A stretch of 64,000 nt of DNA. It comes from Pontederia crassipes. Taxonomy: Eukaryota; Streptophyta; Magnoliopsida; Commelinales; Pontederiaceae. Position 1 is the stretch's first letter; each line of letters opens with the position of its first letter. Location: assembly GCA_030549335.1 (NCBI GenBank), contig CM060188.1, forward strand, positions 69,284,696 through 69,348,695, read 5' to 3'. Of this stretch, positions 22,317-35,900 are shown piece by piece. The position numbers and the translations under genes are program-made. The notes under the pieces are model-generated. The model worked only from the letters and a program-made list of their open reading frames with translations. It was not told where the DNA came from and did not search any database.

Positions 22317-25082
22317 AAAAAATTATGATAGTTTAGGGTTGGTTTGAGAAAATAATCTTATTTTATTAAGAATTTTTGTGGGGTCGGACCAGCCCGGCAC
22401 TCGCCCAGCCCACCGGATTGATATAGCACATTTTTTTATTTTTTATTATATGTTTAAATATTTAATTATGTGTTATAATTATATTATATATAAGAATATT
22501 TTTATTAAAATGATAGACAACCCACGGTTATAATCTACAATTTTAAACTACGTTTGGCAAAGTCAAAATTATCATTTCAAGTAGCCTTTAGCGGTTCAAA
22601 CACTTTTTTTTGTTTGGTGAATGGTATAAACAAGTAGGGACCATTTGGTTGTTGAATATGGGAGATGAGAATAAGTGAAAATATTCAAATGAACAAATGT
22701 AATCCATGTCGTTGATACATTGTAATGTGATGTATTATTCTACTATAGCATTTGGGAGAACATGCGAACAAGATCGGCAAAATGACTGTTGAACCCGTTG
22801 TTGTGTTTAAAAGTTGAGTCATCGCTTTCCCCTTTTGTTTCATCTTGAGATCACTGCCCTAGATTTTCAATATAGCTCTTCACCACAACCCTGCTCCGAA
22901 GTCAAAGATTTTCGCTCTGTTAAATGTTCATGGTGTGCTCGTGTGAAGGAGCTTTGTTGAACAACAATGGCGTGCTCATGTGAAGGAAAAATTTAGCGTG
23001 AGTTGTTTTTTATTCACCCTAGACTGCTTGCAAATGTCTTTTTTCCTTTTACTTGACACAAATCTGAACTATAACCTCAACCAACAGATGTGTTGGTTAA
23101 GAAATGTTATGAATCACTATTTTTTCTTCTTTTTTCCCCATCATCACCGCTCTTGGGTTTATAAATCTTAAGTACAATTGTTTTTCCATTTGTGAACAAG
23201 GAACTTTGAAGTACCTATTGTGACATGCGAAGAGTAACAATGGATGCCCTATTTACTAAAATTTATGCATGTCGAGATGTCATGGACCGACACAAATCTA
23301 GGCAACATATTTTGAGGCTACCCACATTTTGATGTTCATATGCAAATATTTGATTTGTTGTCACATTGTTTGGTAGTTTGTTAGCTATCGTGTTTGTCTT
23401 TTTACAAAAAAAAGGTACTCTGCATGGTGCTTGTGGTTTCTTCGTGTATCTCAATTGTTAAGGAAGTGTGAAAGATCGAAAGAAATTGTCAAAACGGCTC
23501 AAGCGAGAGAGAATTATCTACTTTTTTGTAGGATTCATATTTGGTTTGATGTTTGTTAAGTTTGTATAAGTAGATGATGCTCTCACCATAGCATGTTGAT
23601 TATCTTTTGGCAGTTGCATAAATGAAGTGTTACTTATCGAAAGTAGGGATGAAGCCAACCTTTGCATATCCTTCTTTCTTAGGGATGCGACAATCGATCC
23701 TGAGCAGTTGCAATCGGCGCCTCCAACTTCAAACGATCGTCATCGTAATAATATTTCATATAGAGAGAACAAGTGAAATAAAGAAAAAGGAACCCTAGTT
23801 CAAACCGAGAAATGAAACCCTACAATGGTGAAAAACTTGTCGAAGAGAACCGATAAGTTGTAAATTGTACCAACAGATCACGTAGGGTTGCACACGAAGT
23901 AGATCAACTGAAGCTCAAAAACTGCCATCAGTACGGGTGCTTGGAACAAAGAGGTAAGCGGCATATCAACGATGCACAAAATCTAGGCTAAAGAACTAGG
24001 GATTAACGAGTAGATCAGCATGCCTACCTTTTCTTTGTTGGTCATCCTTCTCAGCGCAGGCTTGGTACCATCTAGGCGATAAACCCTCAGTTGATCCTCT
24101 TTCTCGACGCAAGCAAAGCGAACAAGGTGGAAAAAGGGAATGGGGTGACGCGGGTTACGAGGGAGTTCAGGGGGGAGAGAGAAGAACTCACAAAGTTCTG
24201 GCTTCAGTAGAGAACTTTCTCGTGAGAACTTTCACGAATTTTGACTGTTGATAAAAAATGAAGTTCTTGACTCACCAAAACTTCAATATCTATTTTGTAG
24301 AATTTCACCCGATTCTAAGTGAAAATTCTCATCCAAACATGCCTTTATGTCTTCATAGAATGGCTCCATTTCCTAAATATTAGCCTTTGGAGTTTGTATG
24401 TATGCAATAAGTGAGATGGCATGGCTTGGATAACGGATAATGCTAAAGTGGTATGTCTCCTTGATAAAGTGGAGGTTGCCTAGCCCAAGATCCAAGACGT
24501 CATCTTGGATATGGTCTCATTGAATTCTGTTTTATGTTTCCTACCATGAATAATGTGAACTCTGAAATCAGTTCCTAATGAGGATGAAAGATGGAAATCA
24601 CACATGGGAAGAATCTTGTTTGCTATCTCTTATGCCCATTTGACTTGAGGTCAGGCTTTTATTCTTACATTTTTTTTTGTCAAACATCAGTTTTTTTTAA
24701 TATGGTGGAAGACTACAAAAGCAAAAAAAACTATGAGAATAGTGGGTTATGCTCCTCTCACGAACAAGCTACTCCCATTAGACTATCTACTCTTAAATCT
24801 AAGAATAAAAATAAGGACCAAATTAGAGAATAAAATAGAGGTCTTTTGTTGATTCATGTACTAGCCATCGGCAAAAAAATGAGAGATCCAGAATCTGAAT
24901 CCTGGTGAGATTATGCACAAGAGGATCAAGCTTCAAGTTTTCTCAGACAAACTTTAGACGTCACCACGTCCAAGGTGTCAACAATGGATGACCATTTTAT
25001 GCTAGGAAATGCTTTCTCTAGGTTGAGTTTTACTGGGAAAAGCTAGTTCTCCTTATATCTTGTCATTTGTTGTGTGATATTT
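22317..25082. other. Intergenic DNA without a recognised gene
   Basis: AT-rich sequence with no supported gene. Around 22560-22640 are CGTTTGGCAAAGTC and CCTTTAGCGGTTC motifs related to those near 21110, suggesting remnants of the same repeat family. The stretch 24180-24340 has repeated AGTTCT, GAACTTT and CCAAACATGCC motifs similar to the termini of the Harbinger-like element at 6623, without clear boundaries. Confidence 0.4.
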
Positions 25083-25240
25083 AACTGATAGAGTTGCTAC
25101 ATTGAGTTGCTGGGAGTTAATAGTTTGAAGCTCGATTCCTAGAGTCATCATTTGACCAGTGGAATAACGTTCTACTTTTTATCCCGACTTCAGATTAATT
25201 ATGTGCTAGTAACTTTTAAAAAGAAAAAAAAAAATAATGT
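25083..25240 (+). mobile_element. Diverged SINE copy
   Basis: The sequence aligns with the SINE at 30343-30539 from the internal-promoter region onward. It contains AGCTCGATTCCTAGAGTCAT (a tRNA B-box-like core), then GTTCTACTTTTTATCCCGAC and TTCAGATTAATTATGTGC, and ends in an A-rich tail (AAAAAGAAAAAAAAAAATAA). No target duplication was found. Confidence 0.6.
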
Positions 25241-26770
25241 CATCATGTATGTTACGTTTTCTGTAGTCTAAGTCTACTTGGTGTCCAAAACTATTTAGCA
25301 TCTAACTAATTCTCCAAAAAATTGACTAAATTGATTACCCAAACGAAACATGATTATAAATTATATTTTTAAAAGAAAGAAATTTTTTTTTTGAACATAT
25401 AGGATAATAGTTGTGGATACAATTTTTTTTTTAATGCATTTCCATTTTTTGAGTACTTGAAACCTTAATTTAGATTAATTGAGTCAATTTGAAATAAAAT
25501 ACACTAATTAGTCAAGTCATCTGGTTGAAACAGATTGATAGGATTAGGAAAATCAAAATACATACCTGACCTTTTGATAATCAAAACTTGGTTGCGTCCG
25601 GCCCAACCAAGGACCTTAATCAATCCAATTGAGGTTGGATCAGACCATGGTCAATATAAATCTGTGAACATTTACACACTAAAGTTTAAGTGTCATTTTA
25701 TATGTGAATATTGGTTTGAAATTGGAAGCAGCTTATTTTCATAAATTTGGGTAATTTGGGTCTACCGAAAAAAAAAGATTAGGTCCCATTTTTAAATGAC
25801 AATTTAATTACTCTTATGTGTGATTTTCTTTCCGAATCCTAGAAATAATCCAGATAATTGTCGGTCAACTCTTTTTTTTTTAGAGGAGAATTCATTTTCT
25901 TCTTCCATACATTTTCAAAACAGTATCTTCAAGGCATATACCAAACATATGACAACAACTATTTCCTTGAGGTTTTCATGGGAATTGATTTCTGGAGTTC
26001 CCTATATAGGAGCTTTTGTTAAAGAGGAAAAAATTTATAACGAGTTCATGGGATTTTTTAGGATTGAATACTCTGTTTGGATAACTTTTCATATGTTTTT
26101 TTTTTCGTTTTCAATCCACACTAGTTTTGGAATGAGATGAATCAAAATTCATCACTTTTCGTTTTTTTTCAATATAATATTAGAAAATATAACTACAGAT
26201 AGAAGCGTCCAAAAGTCTTGATTTTAGACGTCCAAGACAAGACAATAAAGGATGAGAAACTTTATCCTGACAAGACTGTGACCAATGATTCTGAAATCGT
26301 CCAAAATCACAATAAAATTAGCCCAATTTGAACTAATTCAAAATTCATTAACGGAAAGAAAAAGTTGGTAAAGAGTGAAGAAGAAAATAATGAAAAAGGA
26401 AAATAGAGAATGAAGAGAGTACTTATATCTGTTTGATTGATGGAAAGAAAAGAAAAAAGAATGAATATTAAGTGATTAATTAGTTTAGATAATTTTATTT
26501 TTTATATATATAATTATATAATTAATTTATTTGATTAAAATTGAAAACATTACATATATGTCTTTCTTCCTTTTTTCACATCAATTTGAAGGGAAAAAAT
26601 AAAATATTAAAGAGGAATGAAAAGAAAAGAAGAGAACTTTCTTTATTTTTCTTTTCAGTTCTCCTTTTTTTTCGCTGATAACTGATGCCATTCACCGGAA
26701 AACAAATATGCTTGCAGTTTTTGAATTCGCTTTCAAGGTGCAGCAGCATACTGGGAGCAATTTGCTCTTC
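25241..26770. other. AT-rich intergenic DNA
   Basis: No gene or delimited repeat is recognised. The stretch 26340-26640 is rich in GAAAAGAAAAGA and AAAGAAAAAAGAATG purine runs. Confidence 0.4.
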
Positions 26771-27398
26771 TAGGATTGAGCATGGTCCGGATCGATCCGG
26801 TCGACCCGGACCACATCGACCTTGAAAATCGGGTAAAAAATTCGGCCCGGACAGGATCGAATCGAGACCGGATCTGAAGGATGAAAAATCCGTCGGGCTT
26901 CGGGCCAGGACCGGGTCTGCAGTGCAGATACCCGACCCGGACCCGACCCGATTTATTGTTTACCATATAAATCCCACTCTCATTTAATCCTCTATTTCTC
27001 TCTCCCATCTCTCTCACGCGTCACGCCTCGCAGACCGCGGTCTCGCCCGACGCCCTCTTCCTTTCTCTCACGGTGGCGGTGACGGCGGCTCGAACCTCTC
27101 GACTCTGGCTGCCTCCTCCTCTCTTATCTCCCTCTCTCTCTCCCCTCCGGCGGCCTGGCGACCGGATCCTAGCTAGATCCGGCCGCCCCATACAGCCGCC
27201 AGGCGTTGGATTTGGCCGATCCGGGCGTGAGTCGATCCATTCTTGGCCGCAAACCCGGTGATTTTCTTGGATTGTCGGGTCTGATCCGGAACCGGATCCG
27301 GCCGGATCCGAGTCCGGGTCAAAAAAAATTTTATCCTGACATAATTCCGGATCGGAACCGGGTCCGCGGAGACCCGGACCCGAGTTTGCTCAGCCTTA
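26771..27398. mobile_element. Non-autonomous hAT transposon with a GC-rich interior
   Basis: The ends TAGGATTGAGCA and TGCTCAGCCTTA are inverted copies with two mismatches. They are flanked by the perfect 8-bp duplication TGCTCTTC (26763-26770 and 27399-27406), diagnostic of the hAT superfamily. Both subterminal regions repeat ACCCGGACC, GGATCCGG and related blocks. The centre (27000-27240) is GC-rich with CT-rich stretches that resemble a captured gene leader or promoter. No transposase is encoded. Confidence 0.88.
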
Positions 27399-27406
27399 TG
27401 CTCTTC

Positions 27407-28626
27407 CACCCACTCATGTTTTCTGTTTTCCCCTTCTTTTGTGGGAAATATCCTGATTATGTTTTCCGCAAAATGAACGTTTCATCCTGTTTCTTTTTGG
27501 GCATTGGCCACAAGTTAAAATCCTCACATCAGATCTAGTACAAAAATTTGGAAGGACATGGAGGAAAGTTAAATCTTTCAGATAAAAAAGGACTGGAAGC
27601 ACAAAGTATTTCAATCTCATTCTCACAATCTCACTGATGATGTTTCTCAGACAATCACAAGATTAACCGAAGCATCCAGCCCAGGTATCAATGTCTTCAA
27701 GCTGATCTGATGTCACAGCTATTTTTCATGTTTTTTCTCAGATTTCATTTTGACACAATTACTGATCAACCTCAACACACTACTTACACTCCTGTTGTGA
27801 AAGAAGGGAGGATCAATCCCAGCCCAAGTAGCTGCTCTGATGCATCAAGTCTTTCTCAGCTTTTTTTCACGACAGTCCATATGAACACAATGAAACAGCA
27901 AGAAGAGAGCTCGCTGTAGAAACGTTCCTGATAATGTAATGGGACTTCTTTGGAAGCAAAAACCTTATTCTTAATAGCAAAGGAATTACTCGGCGCTTCA
28001 GAGAGGTAAAATTTCTTGCAAGCATTGGTGCTGAAGATCTAAGAGGTGCAATTCTTGGAACATCTAGTGTGTTTATGATCCAGCATCAACAAGAGGCATG
28101 AAAGATCCTTCAAACCTTGTCTTCTCTGTGCCTAACACAAAACCAAGATGCCTAATGTGAGATTGCCTGAGTTGTTGCCGCCATTTCTGTAGTGCACCAA
28201 AACTGCAATTTCTGATGCTACATTAACCACACATCTGAACCATTCGAAGAGTATAACACAGTGACGACCATCGTAGCACATGACCAAACCCATCTCAGAT
28301 TCACAAAAGAGGAGCCTTTTCTTGATCAAACTCCATACTAAACATGCTAAGAGAAGTAGTATCCCTCCACGTACCCAGAGCCAAATTATTGTTAAGCGAA
28401 AAATAAGAAAATGTTAAAGTCATAAGAGCTGCTTGTTTGATGCATAGAAAATTTTTTACATGTTCGCCGCCTTTGATGGCATAATACAACAAGAGGGCGA
28501 AAAGCCAATAAAAGTGGCTAAAAAGGTACCAACATTTTGTACAGGGGCACAAGATCCTACCACCAACGACAGGAAATAGCTTACGGAGATCGGCGCGTCC
28601 TTACACCCGCCCGAACGGCCGGTCTC
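27407..28626. other. 3' flank of the ATL gene and intergenic DNA
   Basis: The right part should contain the 3' untranslated region of the minus-strand ATL gene. No other gene is evident; short frames lack family resemblance. Confidence 0.45.
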
Positions 28627-29178
28627 TCACCACTTGGGCATCGCCGGAGCCGCACCAACGCGCGATCGGCAGATCGGGCACGCCGGCGCCCTGACAAGCC
28701 ACCGATCGATGCACTGCGCGTGGAATAGGTGCCCGCACCGCGGCAGCGCCCGGCACCGCTCCCTCTCCCGGAAGCCGTCGAGGCATACGGCGCAGTCAGA
28801 GGGCGGGGCCGCGGAGCGGCCGGGGAAGCGGAACCATGGAAGCTTCTTCAGCTCGGACGCCGAGAGGCCAGGCGGCGCGGGGACGCCCGCGTCTGCGCCG
28901 GGGTACACGTACTGGTGGCCGCCGGACCCTCCTCTTCGGCGACGGAGGGCGCGGCCGGCTACGAAGAGATGGAGGAGGACGAGGGCGGCGACGCCCGCGA
29001 AGATGAAGAAGAGGGCGAGGGCGAGGGCCATGACGACGGCCTGGAGGATGAAGGAGAGGACGCGGGCGCCTCCTTTGGGCTTCGCCGGCGCCGGGGACGG
29101 CGGAGCGGACGGCGCCACGGCGGCAGCGGCGCCGGAGGCGGAGAGGGGCATCGGGCGGTGGAGGTCGAGTCGCGACAT
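28627..29178 (-). CDS. ATL-family RING-H2 protein, probable E3 ubiquitin ligase
   Basis: An intronless frame of 183 aa. Residues ~38-72 form one hydrophobic segment (VLSFILQAVVMALALALFFI and on), then basic residues (RALRRRRGG), the N-terminal anchor typical of ATL proteins. A GLSASELKKLPWFRF stretch matches the GLD-like region before the RING. The RING-H2 is CAVC-(14)-CGHLFHAQCIDRWL-(6)-CPIC, with the two central His residues and the Trp between Cys6 and Cys7 that recruits E2 enzymes. ATL proteins are membrane-anchored E3 ligases in defence and stress signalling; the substrate here is unknown. The gene is very GC-rich, so opposite-strand frames of similar length are shadows. A closer subfamily (for instance the ATL56 type) cannot be settled from memory. 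Confidence 0.93.
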   Translation of the reverse strand: MSRLDLHRPMPLSASGAAAAVAPSAPPSPAPAKPKGGARVLSFILQAVVMALALALFFIFAGVAALVLLHLFVAGRALRRRRGGSGGHQYVYPGADAGVPAPPGLSASELKKLPWFRFPGRSAAPPSDCAVCLDGFRERERCRALPRCGHLFHAQCIDRWLVRAPACPICRSRVGAAPAMPKW

Positions 29179-29261
29179 GTGGCTTCGTCGGAGGCGATGA
29201 TGAGGCGAGGGGCGGAGACGAGAAGACGGGGAGGAAAAGGAGAGGGGAGAGAGGGGGAGGA

Positions 29262-29268
29262 ATATACT
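29262..29268 (-). promoter_or_regulatory. Possible TATA element of the ATL gene
   Basis: On the minus strand GTATATT lies about 84 bp upstream of the ATG at 29178, just beyond a purine-rich leader. The only support is position and AT content within an otherwise GC-rich region. Confidence 0.4.
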
Positions 29269-29487
29269 CGGAATTGTCGAGGACTAAAATGCGTCGCGAG
29301 GGCGGAATAAGTTAACCCGCCCGCGACGATCGCAGCCGTCGGTTCGGATGGCGGTGGCCTGCTCCATGGTGATCGCGGACTGGGTCGGGGTCCTCCGCGC
29401 GGCCGCAGCGGTATGAGCCCCTTGTTTTCTATTCTTTGGCACGGTCCAGTTACCGCCGGGGCGGTAAAAGGTTTTTAGGTAGCCCAC

Positions 29488-30330
29488 AACCGAACCGAGT
29501 CATTTAAAGCGAGCTCTTCTTTGCATCGTTGACGGTCTTATCATCTTGCAACAGTTGTTCTCTTGCTTCTTTTTTTTTTTTTCCTGCGTCATGGCTAATT
29601 TGATTCTTCCACAAGGAGACATACGGAATTTTACAGGTTTAATCAAATTTCATTGACGTCCCCATGGTGGATGAAAATCAATCATTTCGGATCCTTTGAT
29701 CGAAAAAAAAAGGCAATAGTTGTTAATAATTAACAATAGTCTTAAATCTCACTCCAACTAAAAATTCATAGAGAATTCGATTAAAAAAATTTTGGAGTCT
29801 CATCGTTCGATCAACGAGCTTACGATGTTTAAAAGGGAGATTCTCCGATGAGGACAGAATTCTCGGATCAAATGATTCATAATTATTTTATCTTTTTTAT
29901 CATGTTCTATTTTTAACGATAAATACAAGTCTAAATCAACTTATAATTCATATCATTTATAAACGGACTGTCTATATAAATTTCTTAAAAATCTTAGTAG
30001 AAATCAATCAGATTTATAATCTTCTTTTATTTTCATTTAATAAAATTATACGTCGTTTTAAATTCTTGATACGTTTATTGGTGCATAGTTTTTTTTTCTT
30101 TGCGCTAAGACATCTTGATTTATGTTATAATGTTCAAATGTCATCATTTATATCATACATAGTTTTTTATGATGTGTATTGTGTATTCACATAATTCATA
30201 TTCATATATGTCGGAAGATATTCGAAATACAAAAGTATTATATATTTGACATATTTTTGTTATTTAGACTCATCGGATGATTTCTTTTAAAATTGAAAAG
30301 CTACCTAGTTTTTTTTCTTTAAAATTAAAG
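29488..30330. other. AT-rich intergenic DNA
   Basis: Nothing recognisable beyond low-complexity A/T runs. Confidence 0.45.
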
Positions 30331-30342
30331 AAATTCCAAAGC

Positions 30343-30539
30343 CAACTAAAGTCGGCATAATTGATTAGTAAGATTATATCTCAGTGAGTCATTGAGAACT
30401 AATAGCCCTAGATTTGATTCCTGGAGTTATTACTTGATAAGGGAAACTTGATCAGGGAAAATATTGTTCTACTTTTTACTTTGACTTCAAATTGGTCTAT
30501 TAGTTATAGATATGGAGGGCCGAATGGGTATAAAAAAAT
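30343..30539 (+). mobile_element. tRNA-related SINE with 12-bp target duplication
   Basis: The 197-bp element is flanked by the perfect duplication AAATTCCAAAGC (30331-30342 and 30540-30551) and ends in an A-rich tail (TATAAAAAAAT). Internal RNA polymerase III promoter-like boxes are seen: TATCTCAGTGAG at 30377 (A-box-like) and GATTTGATTCC at 30411 (B-box-like), about 34 bp apart. It does not encode protein. Related copies lie at 25083-25240 and 62018-62085. This is a SINE by structure; I could not match it to a named family. Confidence 0.82.
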
Positions 30540-30551
30540 AAATTCCAAAGC

Positions 30552-32836
30552 TCTAATATGTTAGAGGCCGTTTGATTATGAAATAAATAGAGAAATATCA
30601 CGTTATTCTTGAAATATAATCAAACACTAACTCGTTTAAGATTATTTTGATCAAACATAAAAAAAATCATGAAACCACTTCAAAATTGTCAAATCTGCTA
30701 TGTTTATCACAATAAAATAAGAAGAACGCAGATATTCTCATTTTTTTTACTTTTTAAAATTTTCTTTTATTTTTGAATTTTTTTAATATTATGTTTTATA
30801 TTAATATTATTATTGTTATATAATATTAATCATAAACAATTTATAATAAAATATTTTACTTAAAAATAATATATTTTAAAATTTTCTTATCTTCCATCGA
30901 GAATAAGAATATCTCTATTTTTTTTTAAGAATATGATATTCTAAGACTTTATTCTCCTTAAAAATATTTTTCAACCAAACCGGTCAATTATTCGTATTCC
31001 GGTCCGTATGGATGAAAATAGGTCAAGTAGTTCGGTATCGTCCAAATTTAATGTCTAATTATTATAATTAGTGAGAAATCGAGCCTAAACGCGAGACGAC
31101 TAGGTCTTGGAAAGAAAAGAGACCAATGAATTTAGAAACGCCACGCCATCCCATCCATCTAGAAGGCTTCGGGAAGAAGAAAAGATGGAAGCCAAATTTC
31201 ATATAACTCTACTCGTGAGAGTTGTTGGCCTTCTCAATGTCATGAATTATGATTTGTTTTTGTGCTGGGGTTGACCACTCCTCCTAAAAGATAGGGCGTA
31301 AGAAAAAAATCCGACTCCAAATTCATTCGACCCCAAAAAAAAAAAGAGTAAAAAATTAAGAGAGTCAAGATGATTTAGAGCGATTTTTTAATAAAGTAAA
31401 ATCGATCCAAAGCAGCGGCGCGCTCCGGCTTTCGAGCCGCGCTCCGACTTTCGAGCGCTTGGTCTATTATGGATCTGTACCCCCTGGGATCGGTTATATC
31501 ATGGTTTTAGAACCCATCATATAATCTCATCTTGCTAATCCAGTCGGAGCAACAAATTCCTGGACCATAGAACTGTAACACCCCATTTCTCTTGTTCGTG
31601 CATTTATTGAGGACCTATGTGGTAAAAAAAAGCTGTTTGGATAAATTGATAGGGATTAGATCTCCATTTGAACGTCGAAAAGTTAATTCCCGACCAAAAT
31701 TTTCAAATCCATTGGGATTAGTAGATTACAATAATCTTGGGCGATTTTATGTATTCCACCCATATGGATGATTATTATAATTCAAAAAACAAGCACCCGA
31801 CAAGATTATCGTGAGTTGTGCACGCATTGTCTCCTGTTAAACCTAATTTACCTTGTGTTTGACTATATTTCACATATTATCTACTTAATAATCCGCAACC
31901 AAACAACACCGACGATATTTGGTTGTTAGATGGTTAATCCAAGAGAAGAGTTACATAACTCATAAGGTCGATTAGATTGCGATGGATTATCTTTAATCCA
32001 TCAAAATCGAAGAATATAAAAATCTATAAAACATCAGCTCGATAGAATTAAACATCCATCGTAAAATGTGTGACTCTCGTCTCCTTTTAATCCTAATCCA
32101 CCTCATGTTTGGCAATATTCTAACGATTAAGTCCTTATTCCAGTTGTTAACCCGCAACCAAACAGTGCTCGGATTAATGTGTCTAAAGAGATGTTGAGCG
32201 CATCTCAGGTCTATTGATCTAACGGTTCAATGATATTTTTAAATGAAGAAATTTAATCGCTCATGATCAAATTCATTAATCAGTGAATCAACGATAAATG
32301 CACTCAATCTCTTTTCAGAATGAAAGATGCTCTAGATGTACATTAATTTCTTCTATTTATTAATTTTTATTTGGAATTATTTTTTAATATCGATATGATT
32401 ATTTTTTAATATAATTTAATATTTCCTATTACATTATGGAACTCTAATTTAATAGTTTTAGAATTGAGTTATAAAATTAAATATGTTTACATTAATGTTA
32501 ATTTATTATATAATTTTAAAAAATATTATTCTAAAATAGGTCTCGAAAAATTATCAAAAGAATCGAGTGTCTAAAGAATAATATTTATTTTTTAAAAATG
32601 TTTTCAGGTTGATTTTTTTTTTTAAATTCCAACCTGAAAAATATTTTTTCCCGAAACGAACTAATTTCACTCCTGATAAAAAGTACACAACATAATAAGG
32701 TTTCATATGCAATAATTAAAATTTTCAGTGTTACAAAATAGACATAAAAGTAAAGTATAAAACGGATATTACATAATTATAAAACAAATCCCCAAATTCC
32801 GTATCACCTTAAGAGCTCGAAAGATTCTTAGCTTTG

Positions 32837-32906
<70 letters not shown>

Positions 32907-32939
32907 TCAATCATTAGGAACAAAGTGTACAAATTTTGC

Positions 32940-32976
<37 letters not shown>

Positions 32977-35900
32977 TTTATTAGGAACAAAGTGTACGAA
33001 TTTTGCTATTATATCCCGAACAAATGCACTTGAGCTTTTAACCATTACAGACATTGCTATTGTATTATAAAGGACGAGGTAGTGGAAGGGATGATCTTGG
33101 CATCTTTATGATATATTCTTCCGGTCAACAATCAAAGTTGTTGGATTGTGTTCAAGTTTATCTTTTATGTCCGTTCTGATCTTATTCCATCAAATTAGTC
33201 AAATATTCTAAATTTTCAGTCATAAGTATTGCATCAATTCCCTGTTTCTTTTGTAAAATAAATTATATATATATATAGTGTTTTGCCAAATAATGAACAG
33301 TGAACATTAGGCTCGTTTATTTACGAAACTGGGCGGGAACCGCGGCCTTATTCCATCCGATTCCGCCAAACATCGTCCCGGAATTCGATTCCGGGGCGGG
33401 AATAACATTCCCCGATTCCACCACTCCGGTTTTACTTTTTTAGGTGGAACCGGAGGTTGTCTTTTTTTTTTGGTTTTAGAGTTGACGTGACTTTTACTTT
33501 TTTTTCAAAGTTTATTTTCTTTTTTTTTCTTTTCTCTTCACACACTATCTTCACTAAAATAAGTAGTCTGTACCATACTCACAAACAAAATGGGAGAGTG
33601 TCTCCGTAGATTTTTCGCGGCTCTGCCAAAAAAGGGAGTAGGGGTCTTGATCGTGATGGACCGACTCACAAACTAAATATCATATTAGGGAGATATCATA
33701 TATTCATTATATATCTTTAGTTATATAGGACTACATATCCGATTTGACCGATGAACGAATATGCAAGCATACGTTTCATGCTTGTTTGAGTAATACCAAT
33801 GAGATTACTTCACTTAATTTCTTCTGCAGTCTTAGGCCAAATTTAATAGATATAAAGTAATTTTAATAAGTGTTTAATATAATATTATTTATTACCTATT
33901 TTTCAGTAAAAAAATTTAATATTCCATTACATATAATTAATTTAAAAAATGATTTTTTATATTTAAATAATATAATTTTTAACCAACTTTTTCCCATAAA
34001 TTTTTTTATTTTTCAATTTTATTTTAATTAATAATAAAATTATACTTCATAATTATAATAATTATTTTTAATTCAAAACCTACCCAAAATTTATCCATCA
34101 CATCTACTTTTTCCTATCACATCAACCACCTTATTTCTCATCATCAAATTTCACTCCAATCAAACACACCCCGAATTAATCTGTTAATTCAATTATGTAC
34201 GGAGAACTTACGATGAACCACGATTCTATTTTCAAACGACCTTTAGAGGAATGACTCCCTAAAAAGACCAAGAATTCACTGACAGGAAAGAGATTTTGTG
34301 CAACAAACGGAAACAGTCAAACTTCAGAAAACAATTTCTTGGGGATGATGAATGCCTCATCAGAAGGCTGCTGACCTTATCCCCTTCCATGGCCGGACAA
34401 GTTAACACCAGTGGTTAGAATGGTTGAGCTGTGGAATTGTGCATATATATAGAAAAAAAAAAAAGGTATCAGTGCACAGCGGTGGATCAATTCACATCCA
34501 TGCATGAATTCTGTGTGTTCAGGCAAATAGACATTTGAGGAGGTCATCCACTTTCAGCAGTTAAAAAGTGTCCTGAAACAAAGATAAGAGCCCCTGTCAT
34601 TATCGACCGTATCCAGATGCAGTGAATCATGGATAAAGTTTATATGTCACTTCATTCTGTGCACATGAACTTGCCAACAAGTGAAACAACCAGGGCATGC
34701 AGAGCCGCTTAAAGAAGGATGGAGCTGAATAAATGACACTAGAGGATAGAGCTGCCCAACATGCAAACATCCACATTGAATGAACTACTGGCCAAAATAA
34801 TATATATGCGAACCCTTTTTTGTGGGTATGGTAGGACAAAGGTCAGGAAAAAGAAAGAAAAAGAAATGAATCAAGATATTGTTCTGCAAAAAAAATAATA
34901 ACAATATTCTTTGATATCTTGTTATGTCTCCTTCTGAAGAACTGAAGGATAAAGTCTTACCATCATATCTGAGTCTGACAAGGACATGCCAAAAGAAATA
35001 AACAATAACATGTACACAAGACACTCGAAATCTGCAGCTAGATACTTCAGCGAAATATCGACCTCTGTATCTAGACACTCAACTTGCACCACGTGATTAA
35101 ATCCAGCAGAACAGTGTATGAGATTTGGTTCCTTTAATTCTCCTTGCTCATTTGTGTTGTTCATGCTTTGCTGTTAATTCTCCTTAATATCAGATCTGAT
35201 TGTAGTGTTTTACTTTTACTCAATGAAACTTATATTCTGAAAACATTGCAGGATTCTTAAAGAGTTCTTTTTGCTCGCTAAGCACAGAAATCACGGGAAA
35301 TGAATATGGAATGTCCAAACACATCTTTAACCGAATCAATCCAAGGGGAAAAAACACAATGATATGAAGTGTGCAATATTCTAGAATGGGGCTCCATCTG
35401 ACTGTAGCCATAGCAATCCACTATGACCATAGTGGCTGATATGATCAGGCCATAACAGGCCGACAAAAAAAAAATATTTTTCGTGTTGTTATGTCCTCAC
35501 TTGATGATATTTACCTAATATTTTAGAATGATTATGGAATGTTTATCATTCTTTTGTTCATAATGATATAATTGTGATACATTATGCTATTTTTTTTCTA
35601 TCGATATTGCTTTAATGATCATGTTATGCTTGGATGCTATTCTATGTTATCATTGATGTTCTCAAACCTAGATATCAAAATGCAAGTTAAGCCGTGAGGT
35701 TAAAAATAATATTCTATTGAATTAGGATATTATTGGTTCAAACTTCATAACAAATAAAATTTATTAAATATAATAAAAATTAGGGTTAAGTGTTTTCCGT
35801 ATGAAGCACGTGTCAAGCGACTTTACACATATATTTCTTTATTTTTTTCGATATCTTTCTTCATTAATAATTTAGAAGATCATCGATAATAACAAAAAAT

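Noticed and set aside
28634..29310. Plus-strand frames of 188 and 193 residues over the ATL gene
   Set aside because: These are compositional shadows. The RING-H2 ligands, membrane segment and ATL layout occur only in the minus-strand frame.
30377..30421. A tRNA gene based on A- and B-box-like motifs
   Set aside because: No cloverleaf or acceptor stem is apparent, and the motifs lie inside an element with a poly-A tail and target duplication, so it is a SINE.
31560..31640. TGTAACACCCC as a possible LTR start
   Set aside because: No matching CA end with a 5-bp duplication and no primer site could be found nearby.
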